Made by a program: the position numbers and the translations under genes. A DNA stretch of 64,000 nucleotides from Planctomycetota bacterium (lineage in GTDB: Bacteria; Planctomycetota; UBA1135; UBA2386), in the NCBI GenBank assembly GCA_020849665.1, contig JADLFX010000085.1, positions 1-64,000 on the forward strand, in the 5' to 3' direction. The notes beneath the pieces were generated by a model that was not told where the DNA came from, searched no databases, and saw nothing but the letters and a program-made list of their open reading frames with translations. Below, piece after piece: positions 56,596 to 64,000 of the stretch. How positions within the stretch are numbered: the stretch's first letter is position 1; each line of letters begins with the position of its first letter.

Positions 56596-57855
56596 TCAGC
56601 GTTGCAGGAGCGCCTGGATCCTTCGGTCCCGGGCGCGCGCGGGGTCCAGCTTCAGTCGACCCTCCGCGGCGAGCCTGGCCTTGTCGACGACGAGCTGGTC
56701 CAGCTGCCACCCGTCCTTGGTGATCGCGCGCAGCGTAAGCGCCGGTCCGTCCACCTCGACCACGCAGTAGTGGAAGAGCGGCGCGGTGACGCGCACCTCC
56801 GGGTGGCCGCGGATCTCGTACACGCTCTTGCCCCCCCCACCCGTGCCCACCTGGACCAGCTCGCCAGGGTCGCCGAAGCGCTGGTAGACATGGTCGTGAC
56901 CGACGAAGAGCAGGTCCACGCCCAGCGCCCGCAAACGCGGAAGCACGTGCTGCTTGAGGTCGCCGCGGTCGCCCTGGCGCGAAGCCGAGAGGATCGGGTA
57001 GTGGGCGAACACCAGCACCCAGGGCTCCTCGGCCCTGGCCAGTTCGCTCTCGAGGTACAGGAGGGCGGGGTGGTCGGGACCGATCGGCCCGCGGTTCCAG
57101 TCGACGCCCACGAAGCGCACCGGGCCATGGGCGAACGACCACATCCGCTCGTCGCGCGTCAGGGCGTTGCGCGGCTGCACGAAGTTGGCCAGGAACGGAT
57201 GGCTGTCGTCCAGGCCCTCGCGGTTGCCCAGGTCGTGGTTGCCCAGGACCGCCACGCACGGCGTGCGGCGCAGGGTCGCGCCGAAGGGGCGGAACCAGCC
57301 GGTCCGGTAGTGGCGGTTCTCCCCGTGGGGGTAGATCACGTCGCCGACATGGACCAGGAGATCGAGCTCCTCGCGTGCGAGCCGCGCGCCGATGGCGCCG
57401 GGCTCGGCGTCCACGGGCAGCAGGTCGAAGCGGGCCACCGGCCAGAAGAGCGGCATGCGCGCCACCCAGACCCACCAGGGCAGGCCGCCGGAGTCGCCCA
57501 GGACGCCGAAGCGCACCTTGGCCGCGTCGCTGGTGGCGAAGGTGCGGAACTCGCCCGTCTCGCCGGCGCGGCCCTGCGCGTCGAGGAGTTCGTAGCGGTA
57601 GCGCGTCCCGGGCCGGAGGCCCTCCACGCGCAGCGCGTGGCGGCGGCGTGCCTCCTTGGCCTGGATCTCGTGCCGGAACCCGCCGTCCTCGCTCGTGACG
57701 CGCACGCCGCGCGCGCGCGGCGCAGCATCGATCTTGGCGACCGTGACCGCGGTCGCGCTCATCTCCTGCAGGTATGGCCCCGAGTGCAGGGGCGGCTCGG
57801 GGAGGAGGGGCAGGAAGAGCGCCGCGAGGACCGCGATCCAGAGCAGCTTGCGCAC
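56596..57855 (-). CDS. secreted purple-acid-phosphatase-like metallophosphoesterase
   Basis: Protein of 419 residues from GTG 57855, which gives an ideal N-terminus (RKLLWIAVLAALFLPLLP) for export or membrane anchoring. A fibronectin-like domain (about 25-105, with LRPGTRYRYELLDAQGR) precedes the metallophosphatase: GVLGDSGG, HVGDVIYPHG, VLGNHDLGN, FAHYPILS, GHDHVYQR. This order is that of purple acid phosphatases. A TAACGT box ends seven bases before the start, implying a leaderless message; GTG 57864 overlaps that box and is less likely. Substrate unknown, probably extracellular phosphoesters. Confidence 0.9.
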   Translation of the reverse strand: MRKLLWIAVLAALFLPLLPEPPLHSGPYLQEMSATAVTVAKIDAAPRARGVRVTSEDGGFRHEIQAKEARRRHALRVEGLRPGTRYRYELLDAQGRAGETGEFRTFATSDAAKVRFGVLGDSGGLPWWVWVARMPLFWPVARFDLLPVDAEPGAIGARLAREELDLLVHVGDVIYPHGENRHYRTGWFRPFGATLRRTPCVAVLGNHDLGNREGLDDSHPFLANFVQPRNALTRDERMWSFAHGPVRFVGVDWNRGPIGPDHPALLYLESELARAEEPWVLVFAHYPILSASRQGDRGDLKQHVLPRLRALGVDLLFVGHDHVYQRFGDPGELVQVGTGGGGKSVYEIRGHPEVRVTAPLFHYCVVEVDGPALTLRAITKDGWQLDQLVVDKARLAAEGRLKLDPARARDRRIQALLQR

Positions 57856-57862
57856 GGCCGGC

Positions 57863-57868
57863 ACGTTA
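57863..57868 (-). promoter_or_regulatory. -10 box seven bases before the phosphatase start
   Basis: TAACGT on the minus strand is followed by seven bases and GTG 57855. Transcription would begin on the start codon. TTCCTG lies 17 bases upstream as a weak -35. Confidence 0.45.
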
Positions 57869-57922
57869 GCCGGTACGGCTCACTCCAGGAACCTTCCGTT
57901 CCGCGCGCGGGTCACCGGCTGG

Positions 57923-58900
57923 TCACTGCACCGTCACGCGCAGTGCGTTGGTCATCGTGATCGGCGTCGGGCGGCCGCTGTTCACGTCCAGGATCGCGAC
58001 CTGGCACTGGAACTGGACGCCGGCGAGGCCCGGGCTGTTCGGGATGGGCATCGGGAACGAACCCGTGGCGGAGGCACGCTCCGGATCGCCCGCGGTGGTC
58101 GTGCCGTTGAACACGATCACATTGGCCGGGTCGACGAGCAGGTTGCAGCCGCCCGTGATCCCCACGACCGCGAGGTCCAGGGTGAAGTTGCTGGGGCCGT
58201 TCACCAGCAGGGCCATGCCCGCGCTCGACGGCACGCTGAAGAGCTCGAAGCCGAATGCCGCGTTGCCGCGCTGCGGGGCCTGCTTCGCGCCGAACACCGG
58301 CACGTTCTCGTAGCTGCCCGCGCAGGCGCTGCCTACCGGCACCACGCCGGGGGCGTTGACGTAGAGGCGCACCGCCGTGCCCTGCACCGCCGCGCTGTTG
58401 AAGGCCGCGAAGCCCCAGATGTCGCCCGAGGTGCCGCTGCCGTTGGAGGTGAGCAGCGTGGCGTACATCTCGATCAGGCCGGGATTGGTGCTGGCCGTGT
58501 AGCCGTACGTCCACGAGCGGTTGTGGCCGGAGTTGCGGCTGTGGGTGATGGCGTCCGACCGCGAGGTGAGCCTGGAGTTCGTCCCGGCGGTGAACGCGCC
58601 CGAGCTCACGTCGCAGGTGAAGCCACCGCGCAGCTGGGCATCCGCGACGCCGCCGGTGGCGGAGAGCGTGACCGAGAGGGACTGGCCCGGGGTGAGGGCG
58701 CGCGCCGTCGGCGCCAGCTTCACCTTGAGGCTGTTGGCGCCCTGCGTGCCCGAGTGGCAGTTGCCGCAGGACGGACGCGCCTTGGTGAGGTTCGCCACGC
58801 CGACCGTGTAGGGATCGACGCCGCTGCCGTACGAGTAGAGCGAGGAGGCGAGGAGTGCGGCCAGCGGTACGCCGGCGAGGAGATAGGTGCGTGCGGACAT
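57923..58900 (-). CDS. secreted single-haem-motif protein, paralogue 1 (choice-of-anchor V type)
   Basis: Protein of 325 residues with a signal peptide/anchor (about 1-24). A CxxCH motif, CGNCH at 45-49, follows GVANLTKARPS. The next part (60-165) is beta-rich with RGGFTCDVSSGAFTAG and SWTYGYTAS, and the C-terminus (about 215-325) is the shared module ending GRPTPITMTNALRVTVQ. The CxxCH would bind haem c if the cell has a cytochrome c assembly system, which is not in this window. Same length as its upstream paralogue (325 residues); third copy further upstream. GGAG precedes the ATG. Function unknown; electron transfer or metal binding at the surface is inferred. Confidence 0.85.
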   Translation of the reverse strand: MSARTYLLAGVPLAALLASSLYSYGSGVDPYTVGVANLTKARPSCGNCHSGTQGANSLKVKLAPTARALTPGQSLSVTLSATGGVADAQLRGGFTCDVSSGAFTAGTNSRLTSRSDAITHSRNSGHNRSWTYGYTASTNPGLIEMYATLLTSNGSGTSGDIWGFAAFNSAAVQGTAVRLYVNAPGVVPVGSACAGSYENVPVFGAKQAPQRGNAAFGFELFSVPSSAGMALLVNGPSNFTLDLAVVGITGGCNLLVDPANVIVFNGTTTAGDPERASATGSFPMPIPNSPGLAGVQFQCQVAILDVNSGRPTPITMTNALRVTVQ

Positions 58901-59133
58901 GAGGGACTCCGGTGGGGCAGGTCCGGAACGACGACCTCCACGCAACTCCAGGCAGATCCGGACCAACGAGGTTGGTGTCCGCAACGCCGGGGCACCCGCC
59001 TCGGTGACGCTCGGACACCTCGGGCTGCGAATGCAAGCCTCGGCCGCGAATTGCCGCCGTCGCGCGCGAGAAGCGAAGCCCTGACCAAGACCTCACGCGA
59101 GAGTGAAAGTGCGAAGCGCCGCGCCGCGGCCGA

Positions 59134-60111
59134 TCACTGCACCGTCACGCGCAGGCCGTTGGTCATCGTGATCGGGGTCGGGCGGCCGCTCGCGAGGTCG
59201 AGGATCGCGGCCTGCACGACGAGGACGTTCCCGAGCACGCGCGAGTCGTTGGGGATCGGCAGCGGGAAGTTCGCCGTGGCCGTGGCACGCTGCGCGTCGC
59301 CGGTGCCCGAGAGACCGTTCAGCACCACGAGGTTCACGGGATCCACGTGGAGGGTGCAGCCGGCCATGCCGATCGGCCCGAGTTCGATCGGCGTGAAGTT
59401 CGTGGGAGCGTTGAGCAGCAGCGCCACGCCGGTGCCGGGCGGCAGGCCATGCGCCTCGACGGCGAAGGCCTGGTTGCCGACCTGCGGCACCTGCCGAGCC
59501 CCCAGGACCGGGACGTTGCCGAAGCCGCCGGCACAGGCGGTGCCCACCGGTTGCACCCCTTGTGCGTTCACATAGAGGCGCACGGGGGTCGGGACCGTGG
59601 CGGACGCCTGGAAGCCGTGGAAGCCCCAGATGTCGCCGCTGTTGAAGCCGTCGCCGTTGACCGTGTTCACCGTCACGAACATCTCCACGGGCCCGGGCGA
59701 GAGCGGGGCCACGTAGCCGTAGGTCCAGGACCTGCCCGGTGTGCGCTGCGAGTGGCTGATGGCGTCGGGGCGGATCGCGACGCGGGTGTTGGCCCCGGCG
59801 GTGAACGTGCCGGCGGTCACATCCGAGGAGAACCCGCCGCGCAGCTGCGGGTCCGTCGTGCCGCCGGTCGCCGAGGTCGTGATCGAGATGGCCTGCCCTG
59901 GCGCAAGCGAGTGCGCCGAGAGGTCGACGCGCACCCGGAGGTTGTTCTGCCCCTGGACGCCGAGGTGGCAGCCGCCGCACGAGGGCAGGGCCCGGTTCAG
60001 GTTGGCGATCCCGCTGCTGAGCGGATCGATGCCGGCGCTGAACGAGTGCAAGGCCGAGGCCAGCAGGATCGCGGCGGGTACGGAGAGGACGACGTGGCTC
60101 GCTCTGGACAT
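59134..60111 (-). CDS. secreted single-haem-motif protein, paralogue 2
   Basis: Protein of 325 residues, co-linear with its neighbour along its length. Signal segment about 1-24; haem motif CGGCH at 45-49; RGGFSSDVTAGTFTAG; SWTYGYVAPLSPG; and a C-terminus ending GRPTPITMTNGLRVTVQ. The spacing of Cys45 to the signal is identical to paralogue 1, showing a recent common origin. The 233 bases between the two genes hold no other gene, so each may have its own promoter. The residues between strands differ much more than the motifs, so the copies are not fresh duplicates. Confidence 0.85.
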   Translation of the reverse strand: MSRASHVVLSVPAAILLASALHSFSAGIDPLSSGIANLNRALPSCGGCHLGVQGQNNLRVRVDLSAHSLAPGQAISITTSATGGTTDPQLRGGFSSDVTAGTFTAGANTRVAIRPDAISHSQRTPGRSWTYGYVAPLSPGPVEMFVTVNTVNGDGFNSGDIWGFHGFQASATVPTPVRLYVNAQGVQPVGTACAGGFGNVPVLGARQVPQVGNQAFAVEAHGLPPGTGVALLLNAPTNFTPIELGPIGMAGCTLHVDPVNLVVLNGLSGTGDAQRATATANFPLPIPNDSRVLGNVLVVQAAILDLASGRPTPITMTNGLRVTVQ

Positions 60112-60158
60112 CGAACGGGTGGGTGCGGGCGCTGCGGGCGGGCCGGCCCTGGCGCGAA

Positions 60159-61145
60159 CTACTGGATCGTGACCTCGAGCCCGTTGGTCATCGTGATCGG
60201 GGTCGGGCGGCCGTTGTTGGTGTCCAGGATGGCCACCTGGAACATCAGCTTCGCGCCCCGCAGGTTGGGATCGTTGGGCAGCGGCAGCGGGATCGTCGCG
60301 GCGCCTTCGGCGCGGAACAGGTCGCCGTTGCTGGTGGTGCCGGGGAGCGCCAGCGAGTTGGTGGGATCCACGAGCAGCGTGCACCCGGTGATCCCGATCA
60401 GGCCGAGGTCGAGCCCGGCGAAGGCGGTCTTGGCATTGAGCAGCATCACGAAGGGGGCGGTCGGCGCCGCGCCGAAGAGCTCGAACGCGAATGCGGCGTT
60501 GCCCACGGTCGGCGTGGCCTTGCTGCCGAACACCGGATACTGGCCCCAGCTCCCGACGCACGCGGCGCCCGCCGCGGCCACGCCCACGGCGTTCACGTAC
60601 AGGCGCACGGGCGTGCAGAACGCCGAAGCGGCGTTGAAGCCGTGGAAGGCCCAGTAGTCCCCGAGGGTCGTGCCCGAACCGTCGACGGCGTTCACCACGG
60701 TGTAGAGCTCCACCAGCCCGGGCGCGGCCGGCGCCGTGTAGCCGTAGGTCCAGGTGCGGTTGCTCAACGCGGTGTTGTGGGTGAGGAAGCGCCCGTTGGC
60801 CGAGGCGCGGGCATTGCTGCCCGGACTCAGCGTGCCCGCGGAGGCCTCCACCACGAATCCGCCGCGCGTGCCCGCGGGTCCCCCGGCGGCCTGCGTGGTG
60901 GCCTGGATCGCCTCCCCCAGGTCGAGGACGCGCTTGGTCGGCGTGAGCGACACCTTCAGGTTCAGCCCGCCCGGAAAGGCCCGATGACACTGCCCGCACG
61001 CGGGTGCCTGTCGGGTGACGTCGGCGGGGACGTTGCCCGAGCCCTGGTTGTCGCCCGGGAGCGCACCGGAGCTGTACGAGTACACGGCGCTGGTCGCGCC
61101 GACGGCTGCGGCGGCGGCCAGGAGAGAGAGGGTCAGGAGGCGCAT
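60159..61145 (-). CDS. secreted single-haem-motif protein, paralogue 3
   Basis: Protein of 328 residues. Signal peptide about 1-20; haem motif CGQCH at 50-54 in QAPACGQCHRAFPGG; then RGGFVVEASAGTLSPG, RTWTYGYTAPAAPG and GDYWAFHGF; C-terminus ending GRPTPITMTNGLEVTIQ. It is the most diverged of the three: its haem motif sits five residues further in, and its ending has EVTIQ. Only 47 bases separate it from paralogue 2, so these two could share a transcript. A TACTCT box about 18 bases upstream of the ATG is a weak -10 candidate. Confidence 0.85.
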   Translation of the reverse strand: MRLLTLSLLAAAAAVGATSAVYSYSSGALPGDNQGSGNVPADVTRQAPACGQCHRAFPGGLNLKVSLTPTKRVLDLGEAIQATTQAAGGPAGTRGGFVVEASAGTLSPGSNARASANGRFLTHNTALSNRTWTYGYTAPAAPGLVELYTVVNAVDGSGTTLGDYWAFHGFNAASAFCTPVRLYVNAVGVAAAGAACVGSWGQYPVFGSKATPTVGNAAFAFELFGAAPTAPFVMLLNAKTAFAGLDLGLIGITGCTLLVDPTNSLALPGTTSNGDLFRAEGAATIPLPLPNDPNLRGAKLMFQVAILDTNNGRPTPITMTNGLEVTIQ

Positions 61146-61296
61146 GATCGGTTGGACAGACTCAGAGTAGCCGGCGTGGGAGACCGCCAGGATGGGACAC
61201 GGCGCTCAGGGCGCAAGTAGGCCCGGGGTCGCAAGTGGGTAACGGCCACGCCAGCGCGAGGTCGCGCCGGATGCGGCGGCACGCAAGCAGGAAGGT

Positions 61297-61665
61297 TCAG
61301 CCACGCAGCAGGTCCGACAGCGCGCCGTGGCGCGCGGTCACGTGGGTCGTGATCCCGCCGCGCACGTGGAAGAGACCCTTCACCTCGAGGAAGCGGGGTT
61401 GCATGGCCTGGACGAGGTCGTCGCAGATCCGATTGATCACCGCCTCGTGGAACGCGCCCACCTGGCGGTAGCTCCAGAAGTAGAGCTTGAGCGACTTCAG
61501 CTCCACGCAGAGCCGGTCCGCCACGTACCGGATGGCCAGGGTGGCGAAGTCCGGCTGCCCGGTACGCGGGCAGACACAGGTGAACTCGGGGCACGTGAAC
61601 TCGATCAGGTAGTCCCGTTCGGGCTTCGGATTCGGAAAGGTCTCGAGCATCTCTGCAACGCTCAT
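61297..61665 (-). CDS. queF: NADPH-dependent 7-cyano-7-deazaguanine reductase
   Basis: Short-type QueF of 122 residues. The active-site segment is FTCVCPRTGQPDFATLAIRY, with nucleophile Cys32 and Asp39. SLKLYFWSYRQVGAFHEAV carries the substrate-binding Glu. It reduces preQ0 to preQ1 in queuosine synthesis. No other queuosine gene lies in the window. The ATG overlaps the stop of the GT9 gene (ATGA), so it is the last gene of a glycosyltransferase operon, an odd partner. Identification is secure. Confidence 0.95.
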   Translation of the reverse strand: MSVAEMLETFPNPKPERDYLIEFTCPEFTCVCPRTGQPDFATLAIRYVADRLCVELKSLKLYFWSYRQVGAFHEAVINRICDDLVQAMQPRFLEVKGLFHVRGGITTHVTARHGALSDLLRG

Positions 61666-62726
61666 ACCGCGGACCCGGGTGTGCGCCAACCGGGCACGAG
61701 CCGGGCCTGCGCCAGCCCGAAGTCCATGCACACGGGTCCGGCGTGCCAGGCACACGTACGCCGCCGGCAGGGCATGCAGGGTGGCGGGTCCGCGTGGCGG
61801 GCGACCGCCGCGGCCGCGGGCGCGGTGCGCGCCGGGTCCTGCGGACCGAAGAGCGCGAGGGTCCGGGCACCGCCACAGGCCAGGACGTGCGTGGCGCCCA
61901 CGTCGGGACCGAACGCGACGCCGTGGGCCCGCGCGAGCAGCGCGCCGAGGGCGACCAGCCGGCGCACCCCGCCGGGTCCGTGGCGGAGCGCAGGCAGCTC
62001 CTCGGGCAGCCTTGCGTCCGCCTCATCGGGGCCGGCCACGAGCACGACGGGCCAGGGCGCTCCCGGGTCCGGCAGGCCCAGCGCCGTCCGCAGGTGGGCC
62101 GGCACGGTCCCGGAACGGGCGAACTCCGCGGCCCGCGCCAGGGGCCAGCTGCGCGGGTCGTCCAGCGGACCGATCACGGCGACGGCGAAGGGGCGCAGCG
62201 GATCGACCCCGAGGCCGCGCAGGACCTCCGCCTCCGCCGCCTCCTCTTCGGCGCGGGCCACGAGCCGCGGCGGCCGGCTGGCGGCGCCGGGAGCCAGGAC
62301 GCGCACGACCGCCAGGGCGAGGTCCGCGGGATGGCAGAGACCGGGCGCGGGCACCCGCTGGTGCAGCAGCGTCGCGCTCCAGCCCTCGCGCCGCTCGCGC
62401 GCGCGGATGCCCACGGCGCGGCCCGCGCCGCTCGCGCGCGCCAGGAGCGCGCTCTTGGCGTTCCCCTGCAGGTCCAGGGCGCAGGCATAGCCCTGGCGCC
62501 GCAGCTGCCGCGCCGTGCGCACGAATCCGCGCACCCCCGCGCCGCGCTCGTGCCGGATCACGGCGGCGAGCCAGGGCAGGTTCTCGAGCAGGGGCGCGAA
62601 GCGCTCCTGCACCACCCAGTGCAGCTCCAGGTCCGGGCGTGCCGCCGCCAGCGCCTCGGCCGCGCCCAAGGACTGCACGACGTCGCCCATCGCCGAGAGG
62701 CGGACCAGGAGCACGCGCTCCGTCAT
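61662..62726 (-). CDS. glycosyltransferase family 9 (heptosyltransferase-like)
   Basis: Protein of 354 residues of GT-B fold. The start ERVLLVRLSAMGDVVQSLGA is the classic GT9 N-terminus with its acceptor-site Asp. ALDLQGNAKSALLARASG is typical of the first domain, and GPDVGATHVLACGGARTLALFGPQDP of the second, nucleotide-sugar domain. The tail has four Cys in CMPCRRRTCAWH and nearby. Family members transfer heptose or related sugars to lipopolysaccharide. Overlaps both neighbours by four bases (ATGA at each end). Acceptor unknown. Confidence 0.9.
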   Translation of the reverse strand: MTERVLLVRLSAMGDVVQSLGAAEALAAARPDLELHWVVQERFAPLLENLPWLAAVIRHERGAGVRGFVRTARQLRRQGYACALDLQGNAKSALLARASGAGRAVGIRARERREGWSATLLHQRVPAPGLCHPADLALAVVRVLAPGAASRPPRLVARAEEEAAEAEVLRGLGVDPLRPFAVAVIGPLDDPRSWPLARAAEFARSGTVPAHLRTALGLPDPGAPWPVVLVAGPDEADARLPEELPALRHGPGGVRRLVALGALLARAHGVAFGPDVGATHVLACGGARTLALFGPQDPARTAPAAAAVARHADPPPCMPCRRRTCAWHAGPVCMDFGLAQARLVPGWRTPGSAV

Positions 62727-64000
62727 CGCCGCTCCTGCAGCACGAGGGTCTTGCCGCGCACGCGCAGCCGGACGCGATCCTCGTAGCCCTCGGCGCGCGA
62801 GGCGTCGACCGCGACCTGGGCGTCGGGATCCTCGACCAGGAGCCAGCGGGTGCGCGGCGCACGCGCCGCCAGTTCGTCGCCCGGCGGGAGCAGACCTGCG
62901 GCGAGGAGCACCTGCGAGGGGAAGTGCCCGCGGGTGCCGAGATCCTGCGCGGCGCGCGTGCGCACCTCCTCCGCCAGGGTCGCCCCGGCGCGCGCCAACG
63001 TGCGCGGTCCGCTGCCCAGCGGATGCGCGAACACGCTCCACGCCGCGCTCGCGCACACCAGCGCCAGCGCCGCCAGCACCCCGGCGCGCGTGCGGGCCAC
63101 CAGGGGCACCGCGCCGAGGCCGAGGGCCAGGCCCGGCACGATGGCCTGGACTTGCGCCGGGAGCAGGGGCACCGCCGCGAGGAGGCCGACCCCCGCGAGC
63201 CCGAGCCCGCGCACGACGGCGGCCAGCCACCGCGGCACTCCCCCGCCCTGCAGCCACGCCAGGACCCGGGGCAGGAGCGCCACGACCAGGAGCGGGAATC
63301 CGGGCAGGAGGTAGCGCGTGGGGCGGCCGGGGAAGAGCGCCACGAGGAGGATCGCGCCGATCCCACCCCAGGCGCACAGGCGCGCGAAGCGCCGTTCCGG
63401 CGCGGTCTCCTCGGCCGCCGGGCGCGCGAACACGAAGAGCCCCAACGGCAGGGTGAGGAGCGCCATGCGCAGCAGGTAGCCCGGCGTCTCGACCACCTGC
63501 TCGCGGGTGAAGTAGAGCAGGCGGCCCACGCTCTCCTCTCCCGCCACGCGCGAGGCCTCGCCCGCGTCGACCTCCTTGCCGAGCAGCGGCACCAGCCACA
63601 CGAGGGGCAGGGCCACCAGCGGCACGAGATACGCCGCCAGCATGGCCGCGCTGCGTCCGGACTCCCGCGCACCCCGGCCGCGCAGCGCCGCCACGGCCAT
63701 GCCCGCCAGGAAGAGGAGATACGGGGGCCCCTTGGTCAGCAGCGCCAGTCCGCCGCACACGCCCGCGAGCCAGGCGGCGGAGCGCGGCCCGCCGCAGCAT
63801 GCATCGGCCAGCGCCAGCAGCGAGACCGCGGTGAACGCGGTGAAGAGCGGGTCGATCTCGGCACGCGGCATCGCCTCGAGCAGCACGGGCATCAGCAGGA
63901 TCGCGAGGGCGGCCACGAGGCCGGCGTGCGGCCCGCGCCGGCGCCGCAGCAGTGCGAAGACGTAGGCGGCCAGGAGCGCATGCGCGAGCACCGAGGGCAC
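62723..64000 (-). CDS. ArnT/PMT-like membrane glycosyltransferase (5' end outside window)
   Basis: At least 425 residues; the N-terminus with the usual first catalytic loop is cut off at the window edge. What is visible are about nine hydrophobic segments, MPRAEIDPLFTAFTAVSLLAL early on, GLALLTKGPPYLLFLAGMA and GRPTRYLLPGFPLLVVAL, as in GT39/GT83 polyprenyl-phosphate-sugar transferases. A soluble C-terminal domain of about 120 residues ends LRVRGKTLVLQERR. It overlaps the GT9 gene by four bases, so the two probably build the same lipid-linked glycan. Donor would be a polyprenyl-phosphate sugar. Confidence 0.85.
   Translation of the reverse strand: MPSVLAHALLAAYVFALLRRRRGPHAGLVAALAILLMPVLLEAMPRAEIDPLFTAFTAVSLLALADACCGGPRSAAWLAGVCGGLALLTKGPPYLLFLAGMAVAALRGRGARESGRSAAMLAAYLVPLVALPLVWLVPLLGKEVDAGEASRVAGEESVGRLLYFTREQVVETPGYLLRMALLTLPLGLFVFARPAAEETAPERRFARLCAWGGIGAILLVALFPGRPTRYLLPGFPLLVVALLPRVLAWLQGGGVPRWLAAVVRGLGLAGVGLLAAVPLLPAQVQAIVPGLALGLGAVPLVARTRAGVLAALALVCASAAWSVFAHPLGSGPRTLARAGATLAEEVRTRAAQDLGTRGHFPSQVLLAAGLLPPGDELAARAPRTRWLLVEDPDAQVAVDASRAEGYEDRVRLRVRGKTLVLQERR

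Overview
The window is about 70% G+C by eye. It carries roughly 46 protein genes, one chimeric gene remnant and no rRNA, tRNA, CRISPR array or insertion sequence that I can recognise. Its character points to an environmental bacterium, probably Planctomycetota: many large secreted proteins (beta-propeller, sortilin/BNR, LamG, subtilases, CxxCH proteins) share a loose C-terminal module, and a 1011-residue protein joins TPR, metallopeptidase, DUF1080-like and thioredoxin-like parts. The phylum call is inference from protein style only.

Layout. 1-4694: a partial gene, a DUF1801 protein, and a PerR-type regulator whose reading frame runs without a stop into katG. 4695-14485: secreted beta-propeller, metallophosphoesterase, LamG and BNR proteins and a membrane fatty acid desaturase. 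Between them lies an in-frame chimera (9987-10529) built from metallophosphoesterase and desaturase sequence. 14667-15667: a secreted protein and an NTF2-like protein. 15695-25666: a putative lipid biosynthesis locus. One arm encodes YceI protein, lipoprotein, ICMT-like methyltransferase and type III polyketide synthase. The divergent arm encodes an RND/MMPL exporter and a geranylgeranyl-reductase-family flavoprotein, followed by an NtrC-type two-component pair. 25745-38745: a second ICMT-like protein with a WaaP-like kinase, a HAD-phosphatase/truncated-globin fusion, a glycosyltransferase, Tex, a subtilase, an APC permease, a Cys-rich secreted protein, and a B12-type radical SAM gene overlapping a possible HxD-type oxygenase gene. 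38837-47214: M48 protease, the 1011-residue protein, a small membrane-anchored protein, a DUF2779 RecB/Cas4-like protein and a NYN-domain protein. 47295-53902: SGNH hydrolase plus MBOAT acyltransferase, arginine decarboxylase and serine hydroxymethyltransferase. 53949-61145: a subtilase, a purple-acid-phosphatase-like protein and three tandem CxxCH secreted paralogues. 61297-64000: an overlapping run of ArnT-like transferase, GT9 transferase and queF.

How parts fit. The polyketide synthase, methyltransferase and flavoprotein resemble the enzyme sets known for methylated alkylpyrones and alkylresorcinols/quinones. The YceI protein, lipoprotein and RND exporter would bind and move such a lipid in the envelope. 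PerR next to katG is a peroxide-response arrangement. SGNH plus MBOAT is a cell-surface O-acylation pair. Several genes without a Shine-Dalgarno have a TANNNT box 7-13 bases before the start codon, suggesting leaderless or near-leaderless transcripts. Several convergent gene ends carry perfect or near-perfect hairpins without T-tracts. Start codons were chosen by signal peptide, overlap or ribosome-binding site and are less certain than stops.
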